Part shown: positions 16,909 through 24,802 of the stretch, in pieces
How positions within the stretch are numbered: the stretch's first letter is position 1
Layout of the letters: each line of letters begins with the position of its first letter
From: Yinghuangia soli
GTDB lineage: Bacteria; Actinomycetota; Actinomycetes; Streptomycetales; Streptomycetaceae
Assembly (NCBI RefSeq): GCF_021502675.1
Contig: NZ_JAKFHA010000001.1
Coordinates: forward strand, 724,688-788,687
Reading direction: 5' to 3'
Length of the DNA stretch: 64,000 bases
The notes under the pieces: generated by a model
Databases searched by the model: none
What the model was told of the DNA's origin: nothing
Seen by the model: only the letters and a program-made list of their open reading frames with translations
Translations under genes and position numbers: made by a program

Positions 16909-16989
16909 ATGAACCGGAGGACACTGACCCGGCGCCGCGCGGTGGACTACTGCCGTGTGTGCAGCTGCGTGTGTCCGGCTTCGCGATGA
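16909..16989 (+). CDS. Cys-rich leader peptide, 26 aa, upstream of a winged-helix regulator
   Basis: An ATG opens a 26-codon frame with the dense cysteine motif YCRVCSCVCP (Cys 15, 18, 20 and 22) after a basic N-terminus (NRRTLTRRRA). The stop is 52 bp before the winged-helix gene. Four Cys codons within eight positions are what a cysteine-sensing attenuator would use. The Cys pattern could alternatively bind a metal. No Shine-Dalgarno sequence is obvious, so translation may be leaderless. Confidence 0.6.
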   Translation: MNRRTLTRRRAVDYCRVCSCVCPASR

Positions 16990-17041
16990 ACCCTCATCCG
17001 CAAGCCGTTCGCTTCCTCCGTTCTTAAGGACACCTGCCGCC

Positions 17042-17395
17042 ATGACGCACACTCTGCTGCTTCCGCCTGCCCTGGACTCCTTCGCCGCCACCGACATCGT
17101 GCTGGAGGACGACGGCCTCCAGTTGGACCTGTCCGGCCGCACCGCGACCGTGGACGGCCGCCTGCTGCAGCTGACCTTCCTCGAATTCGGGCTGCTGGCC
17201 CACCTGTTGGGCAATCCGCGCCGGGTCTTCACGCGCCGCCAGCTGATGGACGCGGTGTGGGGCTATCCGGACTCCGGCGAGGGCCGCACCGTGGACGTGC
17301 ACGTGGCGCGCCTGCGCCGCAAGGTCGGCGGCCGGCACAAGCGGCGGCTGTCGACGGTGCACCGGGTGGGCTACAAGTACCTGCCGTCCATCTGA
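17042..17395 (+). CDS. Winged-helix (OmpR/PhoB-type) DNA-binding protein without receiver domain
   Basis: A 117-residue protein consisting almost only of an OmpR-type winged helix: LTFLEFGLLAHLLGNPRRVFTR, the recognition helix SGEGRTVDVHVARLRRKV, and the wing STVHRVGYKYLP. There is no receiver domain and no cognate kinase nearby. The 35 N-terminal residues (LEDDGLQLDLSGRTATVDG) match the beta platform in front of such domains. The ATG at 17042 is used. An earlier in-frame ATG at 16955 would overlap the leader peptide in another frame. Targets are unknown. Confidence 0.85.
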   Translation: MTHTLLLPPALDSFAATDIVLEDDGLQLDLSGRTATVDGRLLQLTFLEFGLLAHLLGNPRRVFTRRQLMDAVWGYPDSGEGRTVDVHVARLRRKVGGRHKRRLSTVHRVGYKYLPSI

Positions 17396-17474
17396 GGACC
17401 CCGGGACCTCACACGGTCTCGTAGCGCTTGGCCTCGCGGGACATCGCAGGCTTCTGCGGTCGCGGGATCGGCGG

Positions 17475-17498
17475 GCGCACCGCTTTCAGGCGGTGCGC
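17475..17498 (-). terminator. Hairpin at the 3' end of the HEPN gene
   Basis: 9-bp perfect arms (17475-17483 and 17490-17498) with a 6-base loop that contains the stop codon of the minus-strand gene. It lies between convergent genes and could act in both directions. Confidence 0.6.
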
Positions 17499-18979
17499 TT
17501 GCCGACCGCCCACAGCTGCTCGAACTCCTCGTCGAACAGCGCGAACAGGCCGCGCCGCGGGTCGGCGGCGTCGCTTCCGGCGCGCAGCACGAAGGACGGT
17601 GACTCCACGCCGCGCGCCCGGCGCAGGTACGGCTGGACCACGGCGGCGTCGCTGTCCACGAGGTAGGCGTTGAAGCGCGGCGTCTCCTCGTACACCCGGA
17701 TCTCGATGCGGTCCGGTTCGGCGAGCTTCGCGCGGATCTTGCGGGCGTGCAGGATGTTCATGGTGGTGAGCCGGGACAGTATGCCGCGCTTCACGCCCTC
17801 CTCGCGCTCGCGCTGCCGCATCGCGTCGCCGGCCGGGTTGAGGAACAGCAGGCGCATGCGGCAGCCGGCCGCGGCCAGCCGGTGCAGTTCGCGGCCCGAG
17901 TAGTTCTGGCACAGCAGGTTGAGCGCGACGCCCATCGCGTCGATCGTGCGGGCCTCGCCGACCAGGTCGGCGAACGGCAACTTCCGCTGCAGCGCGGAGC
18001 GGTCCGGGAAGACCGCGACCATGTCGCCGTACCGGCCCGCGAACAGCTCCTCGACCGCGTCGAGGGCGAGGCGCTCCCCGGCGTGCCTGCCGAGCCGGCC
18101 GTCGAGCTCGGCCAGCACCTTGGTGCAGGCGCGCTCGACCTGGCGCAGCACGTCGGGCGACAGCACGCGGTTGCGGGCCACGATGTGCCGCCCGATCTCC
18201 ACTTCCTCCAGGGCGCGTTCGAGCGACCGGCGGTCGGTGAGATAGGGCGCGAAGCACCACCAGTTGCGGACCAAGAGCTCGCGCAGCTGCGGGAGGGTCA
18301 GGAAGGCCACCAGGTCGTCGTCCGCGGGGTCCACGATGTAGCCGCGCCGCCGGCTCATCTCCCGGACCGCCTCGGCGCGTTCGACCCATTCGCTCTGGGT
18401 GGGGCCGGCCGCGGCGACCACCCAGGCGCCGTCGTCGTGCGCGGCGTGCTCGACGGTGCCGTACACCGGCAGCAGGACCTGGCGTACCACCGAGCGCAGG
18501 CGCTGCTCGACGAGGTTGAGGTACACGTACGCGCGGCCCGCGCGGCGGGCCCGCAGGAGGGCCGAGCTCCAGTCGTCCTCGGCCCACGACAGGTCGCCCG
18601 GTTCGAGCGGCTCGGGCACGATCGGCACGGGTCCGGACGGGGGCGGCGGGCCGCTGCCGTCGAGCTGCGGGAGGTCGCCGTCGTCGGCGGCGCTGCGCGG
18701 TCCGGGGAAGGGCAGCCGGGCGGCGTTCCCGTATCCGGGGCGGGTGTTGCCCTGGTCGCCGCCCGTGGTGCCGCCCTTGCCGCCGGTGGTGCCGTCGGAT
18801 TCGCCGCCCGGTGCGGGCCGGGCCGGGTTGCGCGGGAGGCGGCCGGGTCCGGACTCCTCGGGCGCGGTCGGATCCGCCAGGTCGTCGCCCGGGCCGGCGG
18901 CCTTGTCCGCACCCTCCGTCCCGGCGTCCGGAAGATCGTCCGGCTCCGGGGCAGGCGGGTTCGGGCCCAGGTCGGTCAT
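17486..18979 (-). CDS. SAV2148-type HEPN domain protein
   Basis: A 497-residue protein. Residues 1-140 are a disordered Pro/Gly/Asp-rich region. The folded part begins near WSSALLRARRAGRAYVYLNL and matches what I recall as the SAV2148-family HEPN proteins of Streptomyces: GRAYVYLNLVEQRLRSVV, LTLPQLRELLVRNWWCF, EIGRHIVARNRVLS, MRLLFLNPAGDAMRQRERE and ETPRFNAYLVDSD. HEPN domains are often RNases using an Arg-x4-6-His motif. Here the candidate segment ARNRVLS lacks the His, so activity by that motif is doubtful. The ATG at 18979 follows a GGGGAC site. Its biological role is unknown to me. Confidence 0.8.
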   Translation of the reverse strand: MTDLGPNPPAPEPDDLPDAGTEGADKAAGPGDDLADPTAPEESGPGRLPRNPARPAPGGESDGTTGGKGGTTGGDQGNTRPGYGNAARLPFPGPRSAADDGDLPQLDGSGPPPPSGPVPIVPEPLEPGDLSWAEDDWSSALLRARRAGRAYVYLNLVEQRLRSVVRQVLLPVYGTVEHAAHDDGAWVVAAAGPTQSEWVERAEAVREMSRRRGYIVDPADDDLVAFLTLPQLRELLVRNWWCFAPYLTDRRSLERALEEVEIGRHIVARNRVLSPDVLRQVERACTKVLAELDGRLGRHAGERLALDAVEELFAGRYGDMVAVFPDRSALQRKLPFADLVGEARTIDAMGVALNLLCQNYSGRELHRLAAAGCRMRLLFLNPAGDAMRQREREEGVKRGILSRLTTMNILHARKIRAKLAEPDRIEIRVYEETPRFNAYLVDSDAAVVQPYLRRARGVESPSFVLRAGSDAADPRRGLFALFDEEFEQLWAVGKRTA

Positions 18980-19360
18980 AGCGTCCCCAATCGCATGGTT
19001 CGGTCCTGCCGCCGCGGCGCCGCGCCCGGACGTCGGCGCGCGCCCGCGGTGCGGCGATCGCCCGGAACCGGTCGAGCGTACTTCAGGCGCACGGGTCGAC
19101 CCGCCGTATACGCGCGTCAACGGTACGCGCAGTTACGGCAGTCCGGGTTGCGCCTTGCGGACCTATTAGTTGCGACACGGTGTTTCTACGGCAGGCAATC
19201 ATGAGAGTTTGGACCATTCCTCGGCAATCATTGCCAACAGTCCACGGACCGGTGAGGGTGCTCCCTCAACTCGCGACTTCGGCGTGCCCGCATGAAACCG
19301 GGAGGCCGCCGCCGCCCGTCTGTACCGGCGAGAACCCCGTGGCACCAGCAGGAGGTCGCC
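18980..19360. promoter_or_regulatory. Divergent intergenic region with a 13-bp palindrome
   Basis: This 381-bp gap separates the HEPN gene (leftward) from a small gene (rightward). It holds an AT-richer patch around 19160-19240. ggcaatcattgcc (19223-19235) is a perfect palindrome, and its left half is repeated as ggcaatcat at 19194-19202, 29 bp upstream. This looks like an operator pair. An ATG at 19201 opens a longer frame, but its product is low-complexity Pro/His and I do not support it. Confidence 0.45.
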
Positions 19361-19576
19361 ATGATGGCCACGCCCAGCAGCACTGCCCACATGACGGGCA
19401 TCGAGATCGACGCAGAGTTCGACCGGTACCGGCACGTCGTCGCGGAGATCTTCGACTGCCACCACCGCTCCCCCGAGACTCCGGAGACCGCCGGCGGTCC
19501 GGCCACCTGCACCTGCGGCTCGGCCTGGCCGTGCGCGCAGGAGATGCTGGCGGCCGAACTGCTCGACTGGATCTGA
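19361..19576 (+). CDS. Small acidic Cys-containing protein, 71 aa
   Basis: A 71-residue protein with a clear GGAGG site in front of ATGATG. The second half has ATCTCGSAWPCAQEML, so three Cys lie in 11 residues, and the rest is acidic and His-containing (CHHRSPETPE). The family is unknown to me. It could bind a metal. It sits upstream of glgX, separated by 185 bp that contain a short tandem repeat (gtaccgagac twice, just before glgX). Codon bias and the ribosome binding site support it as real. Confidence 0.7.
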   Translation: MMATPSSTAHMTGIEIDAEFDRYRHVVAEIFDCHHRSPETPETAGGPATCTCGSAWPCAQEMLAAELLDWI

Positions 19577-19761
19577 CGGATCGGCACGGGCCCGCAGCCG
19601 CCGCGCTCCGGGCCTGGGCCCGGTGTGTCGGCCACCCATCCGGGGGAAGGCCGGCCACAAGGCGCGCATGAAGCGGCCGCGGTAGGCGAGGATGCGGGGG
19701 TAGCCCCGCTCGCACGCGCCGAGCACCACGTACCGAGACGTACCGAGACGACAGGTTGCCC

Positions 19762-21885
19762 ATGCAGGTCTGGCCCGGACGCCCCTATCCGCTGGGCGCC
19801 ACCTACGACGGCGCCGGCACGAACTTCGCGGTCTTCTCGGAGGCCGCGGAGCGCGTGTGGCTGTGCCTGATCGACGAGGACGGCGGCGAGGAGCGCATCG
19901 AACTGCGCGAGACCGACGCGTTCGTGCGGCACGCGTACCTGCCGGGGGTGCAGCCCGGGCAGCGGTATGGCTACCGCGTGCAGGGCCCGTTCGACCCGGC
20001 CGCGGGGAACCGCTGCAATCCGCACAAGTTCCTGCTGGACCCGTACGCGAAGGCGATGTCCGGCGAGATCACCTGGCACCAGGCGGTCTACGGCTACTCG
20101 TTCGACCATCCGGACCTGCCCAACGAGGGCGATTCGGGGCCGTACATGTCGACCTCGGTCGTGGTGAACCCGTACTTCGACTGGGGCAACGACCGGCCGC
20201 CGCGCATCGAGTACCACGACACCGTCATCTACGAGGCGCACGTCAAGGGCCTCACCCAGATGCACCCGGGGCTGCCCGAGGAGATCCGCGGCACGTACGC
20301 GGCACTGGGCCATCCGGTGATCATCGACCATCTGGTGGACCTGGGCGTCACGGCCATCGAGCTGATGCCGGTGCACCAGTTCGTGCACGACCACCGGCTG
20401 ACCCGGCTGGGCATGCGCAACTACTGGGGCTACAACACGATCGGCTTCTTCGCGCCGCACAACGCGTACTCGTCGACCGGCGAGCGCGGGCAGCAGGTGC
20501 AGGAGTTCCGCTCGATGGTGAAGGCGCTGCACGCGGCCGGCATCGAAGTGATCCTGGACGTGGTCTACAACCACACCGCGGAGGGCAACCACCTGGGCCC
20601 GACGCTGTCGTTCCGCGGCCTCGACAACCAGTCGTACTACCGGCTCGCCGACGACAAGCGGTACTACCTCGACACCACCGGCACCGGCAACTCGCTGCTG
20701 ATGCGCAGCCCGCACGTGCTGCAGCTGATCATGGACTCGCTGCGGTACTGGGTCACCGACATGCACGTGGACGGCTTCCGCTTCGACCTCGCGGCCACGC
20801 TGGCCCGGCAGTTCCACGAGGTGGACCGGCTCTCGTCGTTCTTCGACGTGGTGCAGCAGGACCCGGTGGTCTCGCAGGTCAAGCTGATCGCCGAGCCGTG
20901 GGACGTGGGCGAGGGCGGCTACCAGGTCGGCAACTTCCCGCCGCTGTGGACCGAGTGGAACGGCAAGTACCGTGACACGGTCCGGGACTTCTGGCGCGGC
21001 GAGGAGCGCACGCTGGCCGAGCTGGGCTCGCGGCTGACCGGCTCCTCGGACCTGTACCAGGACGACGGCCGCCGCCCGATCGCCTCGATCAACTTCGTGA
21101 CCTGCCACGACGGCTTCACGATGCGCGACCTGGTGTCGTACAACGACAAGCACAACGAGGCCAACGGCGAGGACAACCGGGACGGCGAGAGCTACAACCG
21201 GTCCTGGAACTGCGGCACCGAGGGCGACACGGACGATGCGGCGATCCTGACCCTGCGGGCCCGGCAGCAGCGCAACATGATGGCCACCCTGCTGCTCTCC
21301 CAGGGCGTGCCGATGATCTCGCACGGCGACGAGTTCGGCCGCAGCCAGGGCGGCAACAACAACGCGTACTGCCAGGACGGCGAACTGGCGTGGGTGCACT
21401 GGCCGGACAAGGACGAGCCGGGCGAGCTGCACGCCTTCACGCGCATGCTCACCCGGCTGCGGCACAAGCACCCGGTCTTCCGGCGCCGCCGCTTCTTCCA
21501 CGGCCGCCCGATGCAGGGCACCCACGACGAGCTGTCCGACATCGCGTGGTTCACCCCGGCCGGCGAGGAGATGACGGACGCGGACTGGCGCGAGGCCACC
21601 GCGAAGTCGCTCGCGGTCTTCCTCAACGGCCAGGCCATCAGCGAGCCGGACCCGCGCGGCCAGCCGATCTCGGACGACTCGTTCCTGCTGCTGTTCAACG
21701 CGTCGCACGAGGATCTGGCGTTCCACATCCCGCTCAACCACGGCAGCGAGTGGACCGTGCTGGTCGACACCGCGGACGCGGGCTGCGCGACGCGCGACCC
21801 GAAGGACCACCCGAAGGTCCGGGCCGGCGAGCAGTGGCAGGTGCCGGCCCGGGCGATGGCGCTGCTGCAGCGGCCGCAGGCGTGA
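19762..21885 (+). CDS. glgX: Glycogen debranching enzyme GlgX/TreX
   Basis: A 707-residue GH13 enzyme that hydrolyses alpha-1,6 branches of glycogen, releasing linear maltooligosaccharides. The N-terminal CBM48-like region starts QVWPGRPYPLGATYDGAGTN. Catalytic residues are the nucleophile Asp342 (DGFRFDLA) and the acid/base Glu378 (IAEPWD), with the transition-state Asp in TCHDGFTMRDLV. The motif GYNTIGFFAPHNAYSS is typical of TreX/GlgX. I preferred the second of two close ATGs. With treY and treZ downstream it would form the TreX-TreY-TreZ route from glycogen to trehalose. Confidence 0.95.
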   Translation: MQVWPGRPYPLGATYDGAGTNFAVFSEAAERVWLCLIDEDGGEERIELRETDAFVRHAYLPGVQPGQRYGYRVQGPFDPAAGNRCNPHKFLLDPYAKAMSGEITWHQAVYGYSFDHPDLPNEGDSGPYMSTSVVVNPYFDWGNDRPPRIEYHDTVIYEAHVKGLTQMHPGLPEEIRGTYAALGHPVIIDHLVDLGVTAIELMPVHQFVHDHRLTRLGMRNYWGYNTIGFFAPHNAYSSTGERGQQVQEFRSMVKALHAAGIEVILDVVYNHTAEGNHLGPTLSFRGLDNQSYYRLADDKRYYLDTTGTGNSLLMRSPHVLQLIMDSLRYWVTDMHVDGFRFDLAATLARQFHEVDRLSSFFDVVQQDPVVSQVKLIAEPWDVGEGGYQVGNFPPLWTEWNGKYRDTVRDFWRGEERTLAELGSRLTGSSDLYQDDGRRPIASINFVTCHDGFTMRDLVSYNDKHNEANGEDNRDGESYNRSWNCGTEGDTDDAAILTLRARQQRNMMATLLLSQGVPMISHGDEFGRSQGGNNNAYCQDGELAWVHWPDKDEPGELHAFTRMLTRLRHKHPVFRRRRFFHGRPMQGTHDELSDIAWFTPAGEEMTDADWREATAKSLAVFLNGQAISEPDPRGQPISDDSFLLLFNASHEDLAFHIPLNHGSEWTVLVDTADAGCATRDPKDHPKVRAGEQWQVPARAMALLQRPQA

Positions 21886-21971
21886 GACGGCCCGGGCCGG
21901 GGAACCGGTCCGGCGGTGCGGCCGGGCGACCGTCCCGGCCGGACGTCGGGACCACGGACTCCGGAGGGCTG

Positions 21972-23435
21972 ATGAGCGGGGCGGATGAGACGACGGCGTA
22001 CGACGTGGTGGTCGTGGGCGCGGGACCGGCCGGTGAGAACGTCGCGGACCGGGTGCGGGCCGCCGGGCTGAGCTGCGCGGTGGTGGAGGGCGAACTGGTC
22101 GGCGGCGAGTGCTCGTACTGGGCCTGCGTGCCCAGCAAGGCGATGCTGCGGCCCGCCCAGGCGCTGGCCGATGTGCGGCGGTTGCCGGGTGCCGCGCAGG
22201 CCGTGCACGGTCCGCTGGATGCGGCCGCGGTGCTCGCCCGGCGCGACGAGATGGTCGGGCACCGGCACGACGACGGCCAGGTCGCGTGGGTCGAGGGCAT
22301 CGGCGCGGTGCTCGTGCGCGGTCACGGGCGGCTTGCCGGGCCGCGGCGGGTCGAGGTGACTGCGGCGGACGGCGGCGTGAGCGTGTTGGCCGCGCGGCAT
22401 GCGGTGGTCGTCGCGACCGGCAGCCGCGCAGTACTCCCGGACCTGCCCGGGGTGGCGGACGTGCACCCGTGGACCAGCCGGGAGGCCACCTCTGCGACGT
22501 CGGTGCCGGGGCGCCTCGCGGTGGTCGGCGGCGGTGTGGTGGGCGTCGAGATGGCATGCGCGTGGCAGGCCCTCGGTGCGCAGGTCACGCTGCTGGTCCG
22601 CGGTGCGGCGGTGCTGGAGCAAATGGAGCCGTTCGCGGGCGAGCTGGTCGTCGAGGGGCTGCGCGCGTCGGGCGTCGACGTGCGCTTCGGTACGTCGGTG
22701 ACCGCGGTGGAACGCCCCGATCCGGCGGGTCCGGTGCGGGCGACGCTCGACGGCGGCAGTGTCCTGGAAGCCGACGAGATCCTCTTCGCGACCGGCCGCG
22801 CGCCGCGCAGCGCCGACCTGGGGCTGGAGACCGTGGGCCTGACGCCGGGGTCATGGTTCGCGACCGACGAGAGCTGCCGGGTCGAGGCGGTCCCGGACGG
22901 GTGGCTGTACGCGGTCGGCGACGCGAACCGCCGTGCGCTCCTCACCCACCAGGGCAAGTACCAGGCGCGGATCGCGGGATCGGCGATCGCGGTCCGCGCG
23001 GCCGGCGGCACGGCGGACACCGGCCGCTGGGGTGCGCAGGCCGCGACCGCCGACACCGCGGCGGTCCCGCAGGTGGTGTTCGCCGACCCGGAGGCCACCG
23101 CGGTCGGTCTGAACGCGCGGCAGGCCGAGGCGGCCGGGTTGCGCACGCGTGTGGTCGACTACGAGATCGGCTCGGTGTCCGGTGCGTCGCTCTACGCGGA
23201 GGGCTACCGCGGCCGGGCGCGCATGGTGGTCGACCTGGACCGGGAGTGCGTGGTCGGCGCGACGTTCGTGGGGCCCGGCGTCGCGGAGCTGCTGCACTCC
23301 GCGACGGTCGCGGTGGCCGGCGAGGTGCCGATCGCGCGTTTGTGGCATGCGGTCCCGGCGTACCCGACGATCAGCGAGGTGTGGCTGCGGCTGCTGGAGG
23401 CGTACCGGGACGGCGAGGGCAAGGACGGCAGCTGA
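21972..23435 (+). CDS. Pyridine nucleotide-disulfide oxidoreductase family flavoprotein
   Basis: A 487-residue FAD-dependent protein resembling dihydrolipoamide dehydrogenase and mercuric reductase. The FAD site VVVVGAGPAGENVAD and the redox disulfide in GGECSYWACVPSK are intact, as are the NAD(P) site AVVGGGVVGVEMA and the second FAD motif LYAVGDANRR. The C-terminal dimer interface normally has a His-x4-Glu catalytic pair (HPTLSE-like). Here the segment reads YPTISE, with Tyr in the His position, so a classical lipoamide reaction is unlikely. GGAGGG precedes the ATG. The gene sits between the two parts of the trehalose route without an obvious functional link. Confidence 0.85.
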   Translation: MSGADETTAYDVVVVGAGPAGENVADRVRAAGLSCAVVEGELVGGECSYWACVPSKAMLRPAQALADVRRLPGAAQAVHGPLDAAAVLARRDEMVGHRHDDGQVAWVEGIGAVLVRGHGRLAGPRRVEVTAADGGVSVLAARHAVVVATGSRAVLPDLPGVADVHPWTSREATSATSVPGRLAVVGGGVVGVEMACAWQALGAQVTLLVRGAAVLEQMEPFAGELVVEGLRASGVDVRFGTSVTAVERPDPAGPVRATLDGGSVLEADEILFATGRAPRSADLGLETVGLTPGSWFATDESCRVEAVPDGWLYAVGDANRRALLTHQGKYQARIAGSAIAVRAAGGTADTGRWGAQAATADTAAVPQVVFADPEATAVGLNARQAEAAGLRTRVVDYEIGSVSGASLYAEGYRGRARMVVDLDRECVVGATFVGPGVAELLHSATVAVAGEVPIARLWHAVPAYPTISEVWLRLLEAYRDGEGKDGS

Positions 23436-23505
23436 CGCATCGGGCCGTGCGCGCCCGGCCGTCCTCCGCCCTCCCGCGGACCGGCTCCTGTCCGGCTTCG
23501 GCGGC

Positions 23506-24639
23506 TCAGCGGGCGCCGTCGAGGAGTTCGGTGAAGCCGTACTGGCGGTGCGGGCCGAAGATGATCTGCTCCAGGAAGCCGACGCCCTCGCGGTCGCCGA
23601 TGCGGGCCTTCACGACGTGGTGCAGGTGCTGCGCGGTGAAGTCGCCCGGGTCGGCCTCGTCGAGCTTCCAGGTCTCGCGGCCGGTCGCGTCCTCGCCCTT
23701 CCACAGCCCGTGGCCCCACTCGGGCGAGGTGTAGCCGAGGCCCTTCATCATGATGTGCCGCAGCGGTTCGAGTTCGAGGGTCTGGGTGCTGCCGTCCGGC
23801 ATCCGCACGTCGAACTCGGCGCGGGTGACGCGGCGCGTGCCGGGGGCGAACGTGAGCCGGTCGCCGAGGGGTTCCAGGCGCAGGACGCCCGCGTCGCCGT
23901 GCCCGGTGACCTGCGGGACCCGGTCGTACGGCCGGTCCGGGGCGGGGATCGCGAACCCGTCGCCGCGCCAGATCTCGCCGCCCGGCTTCTGGAAGTAGCC
24001 CAGCGTGCGGCACTCGTCGGCGAAGTGGACCGGCGCCCAGAGCCAGGCGTTCGGCAGCTGCGACGCGGGGCGTCCCTGCGGCTGCGCGCCGACCGGGCGC
24101 ACGCCCCAGGAGCGGTCCCGCACGCCGACCACGTCGGCGTGCGCCAGCTCGGTGGTCTCGCCGTCGACCGTCACCTGCCCGGCCCACGTGCCGAACTGCA
24201 GGAAGCGGGCCATGTCGACCATGACGCGGCCGACGCCGTCATGCATCACGGTGTGGTCCTCTTCGAGCGCCCCGACCCGCGCCCGCCACTCCAGGTCGGC
24301 GGTGATGCCGGTGGAGTTGTCGGCGATGGTGATCACCAGGTGCCGCATCGGCTCGGCGACCCGGAGGCGGAAGGGGCCCACGCCGGTGCTCGCGGGGTCG
24401 GCAGGGGCGGGGCCGGAGGCGTGGAAGGCGTCCTGCACACCGCCGCGCGAGATGGACAGGTGCGCGTCGGCCACCCCGAGGTTGGCGTACCGCCCGAACG
24501 CCGCCTCGACGATGAACCGCCCGCTCCGCTCGGCGGCGCCGAACCAGTAGCGCCCGTACGCGTTCCGGTCACTGCTCGCGGGCACCGCCACCGGCATCGG
24601 CGTCTGGTGCACGGGGAAGTCGTCGAAGCTGGTCAGCAC
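23506..24639 (-). CDS. Conserved protein of unknown function (possible lipocalin-like beta fold)
   Basis: A 377-residue soluble protein with no membrane segment or signal peptide. Patterns such as VGVRDRSWGVRPVG and GVGRVMVDMARFLQFG resemble what I remember of DUF7064/7065 and AttH/CrtC-like beta-barrel proteins in actinobacteria, but I cannot be certain. The GTG at 24639 has GGAGG seven bases away. An upstream ATG would add a region that overlaps the promoter. It is divergent from treY, with a TTGTTG/CAACAA inverted repeat between them. Enzymatic function cannot be assigned. Confidence 0.65.
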   Translation of the reverse strand: MLTSFDDFPVHQTPMPVAVPASSDRNAYGRYWFGAAERSGRFIVEAAFGRYANLGVADAHLSISRGGVQDAFHASGPAPADPASTGVGPFRLRVAEPMRHLVITIADNSTGITADLEWRARVGALEEDHTVMHDGVGRVMVDMARFLQFGTWAGQVTVDGETTELAHADVVGVRDRSWGVRPVGAQPQGRPASQLPNAWLWAPVHFADECRTLGYFQKPGGEIWRGDGFAIPAPDRPYDRVPQVTGHGDAGVLRLEPLGDRLTFAPGTRRVTRAEFDVRMPDGSTQTLELEPLRHIMMKGLGYTSPEWGHGLWKGEDATGRETWKLDEADPGDFTAQHLHHVVKARIGDREGVGFLEQIIFGPHRQYGFTELLDGAR

Positions 24640-24674
24640 GTCCGGGCCTCCGATTCTCGGGACGATCCCCCGGA

Positions 24675-24693
24675 TTGTTGACCAGCACAACAA
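24675..24693. promoter_or_regulatory. Inverted repeat in the treY divergent promoter region
   Basis: TTGTTG (24675-24680) and CAACAA (24688-24693) form a 6-bp inverted repeat with a 7-base spacer in an unusually AT-rich patch between two divergent starts. A LacI- or TetR-type operator is possible. Confidence 0.45.
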
Positions 24694-24802
24694 AAATTGC
24701 CAGGGGTGGCGGACCCGGGCGGGGCCGGGCTCAGGGCACGGCATCACCACTCATATGGAGCAACACGGCGTGTCGCGGAGACACACCGGGCACTGGTTCC
24801 GC

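Noticed and set aside
19201..19671. Plus-strand frame beginning MRVWTIPRQSLPTVHGP
   Set aside because: It soon turns Pro/His/Arg-rich and overlaps, in another frame, the 71-aa gene that has a proper ribosome binding site.
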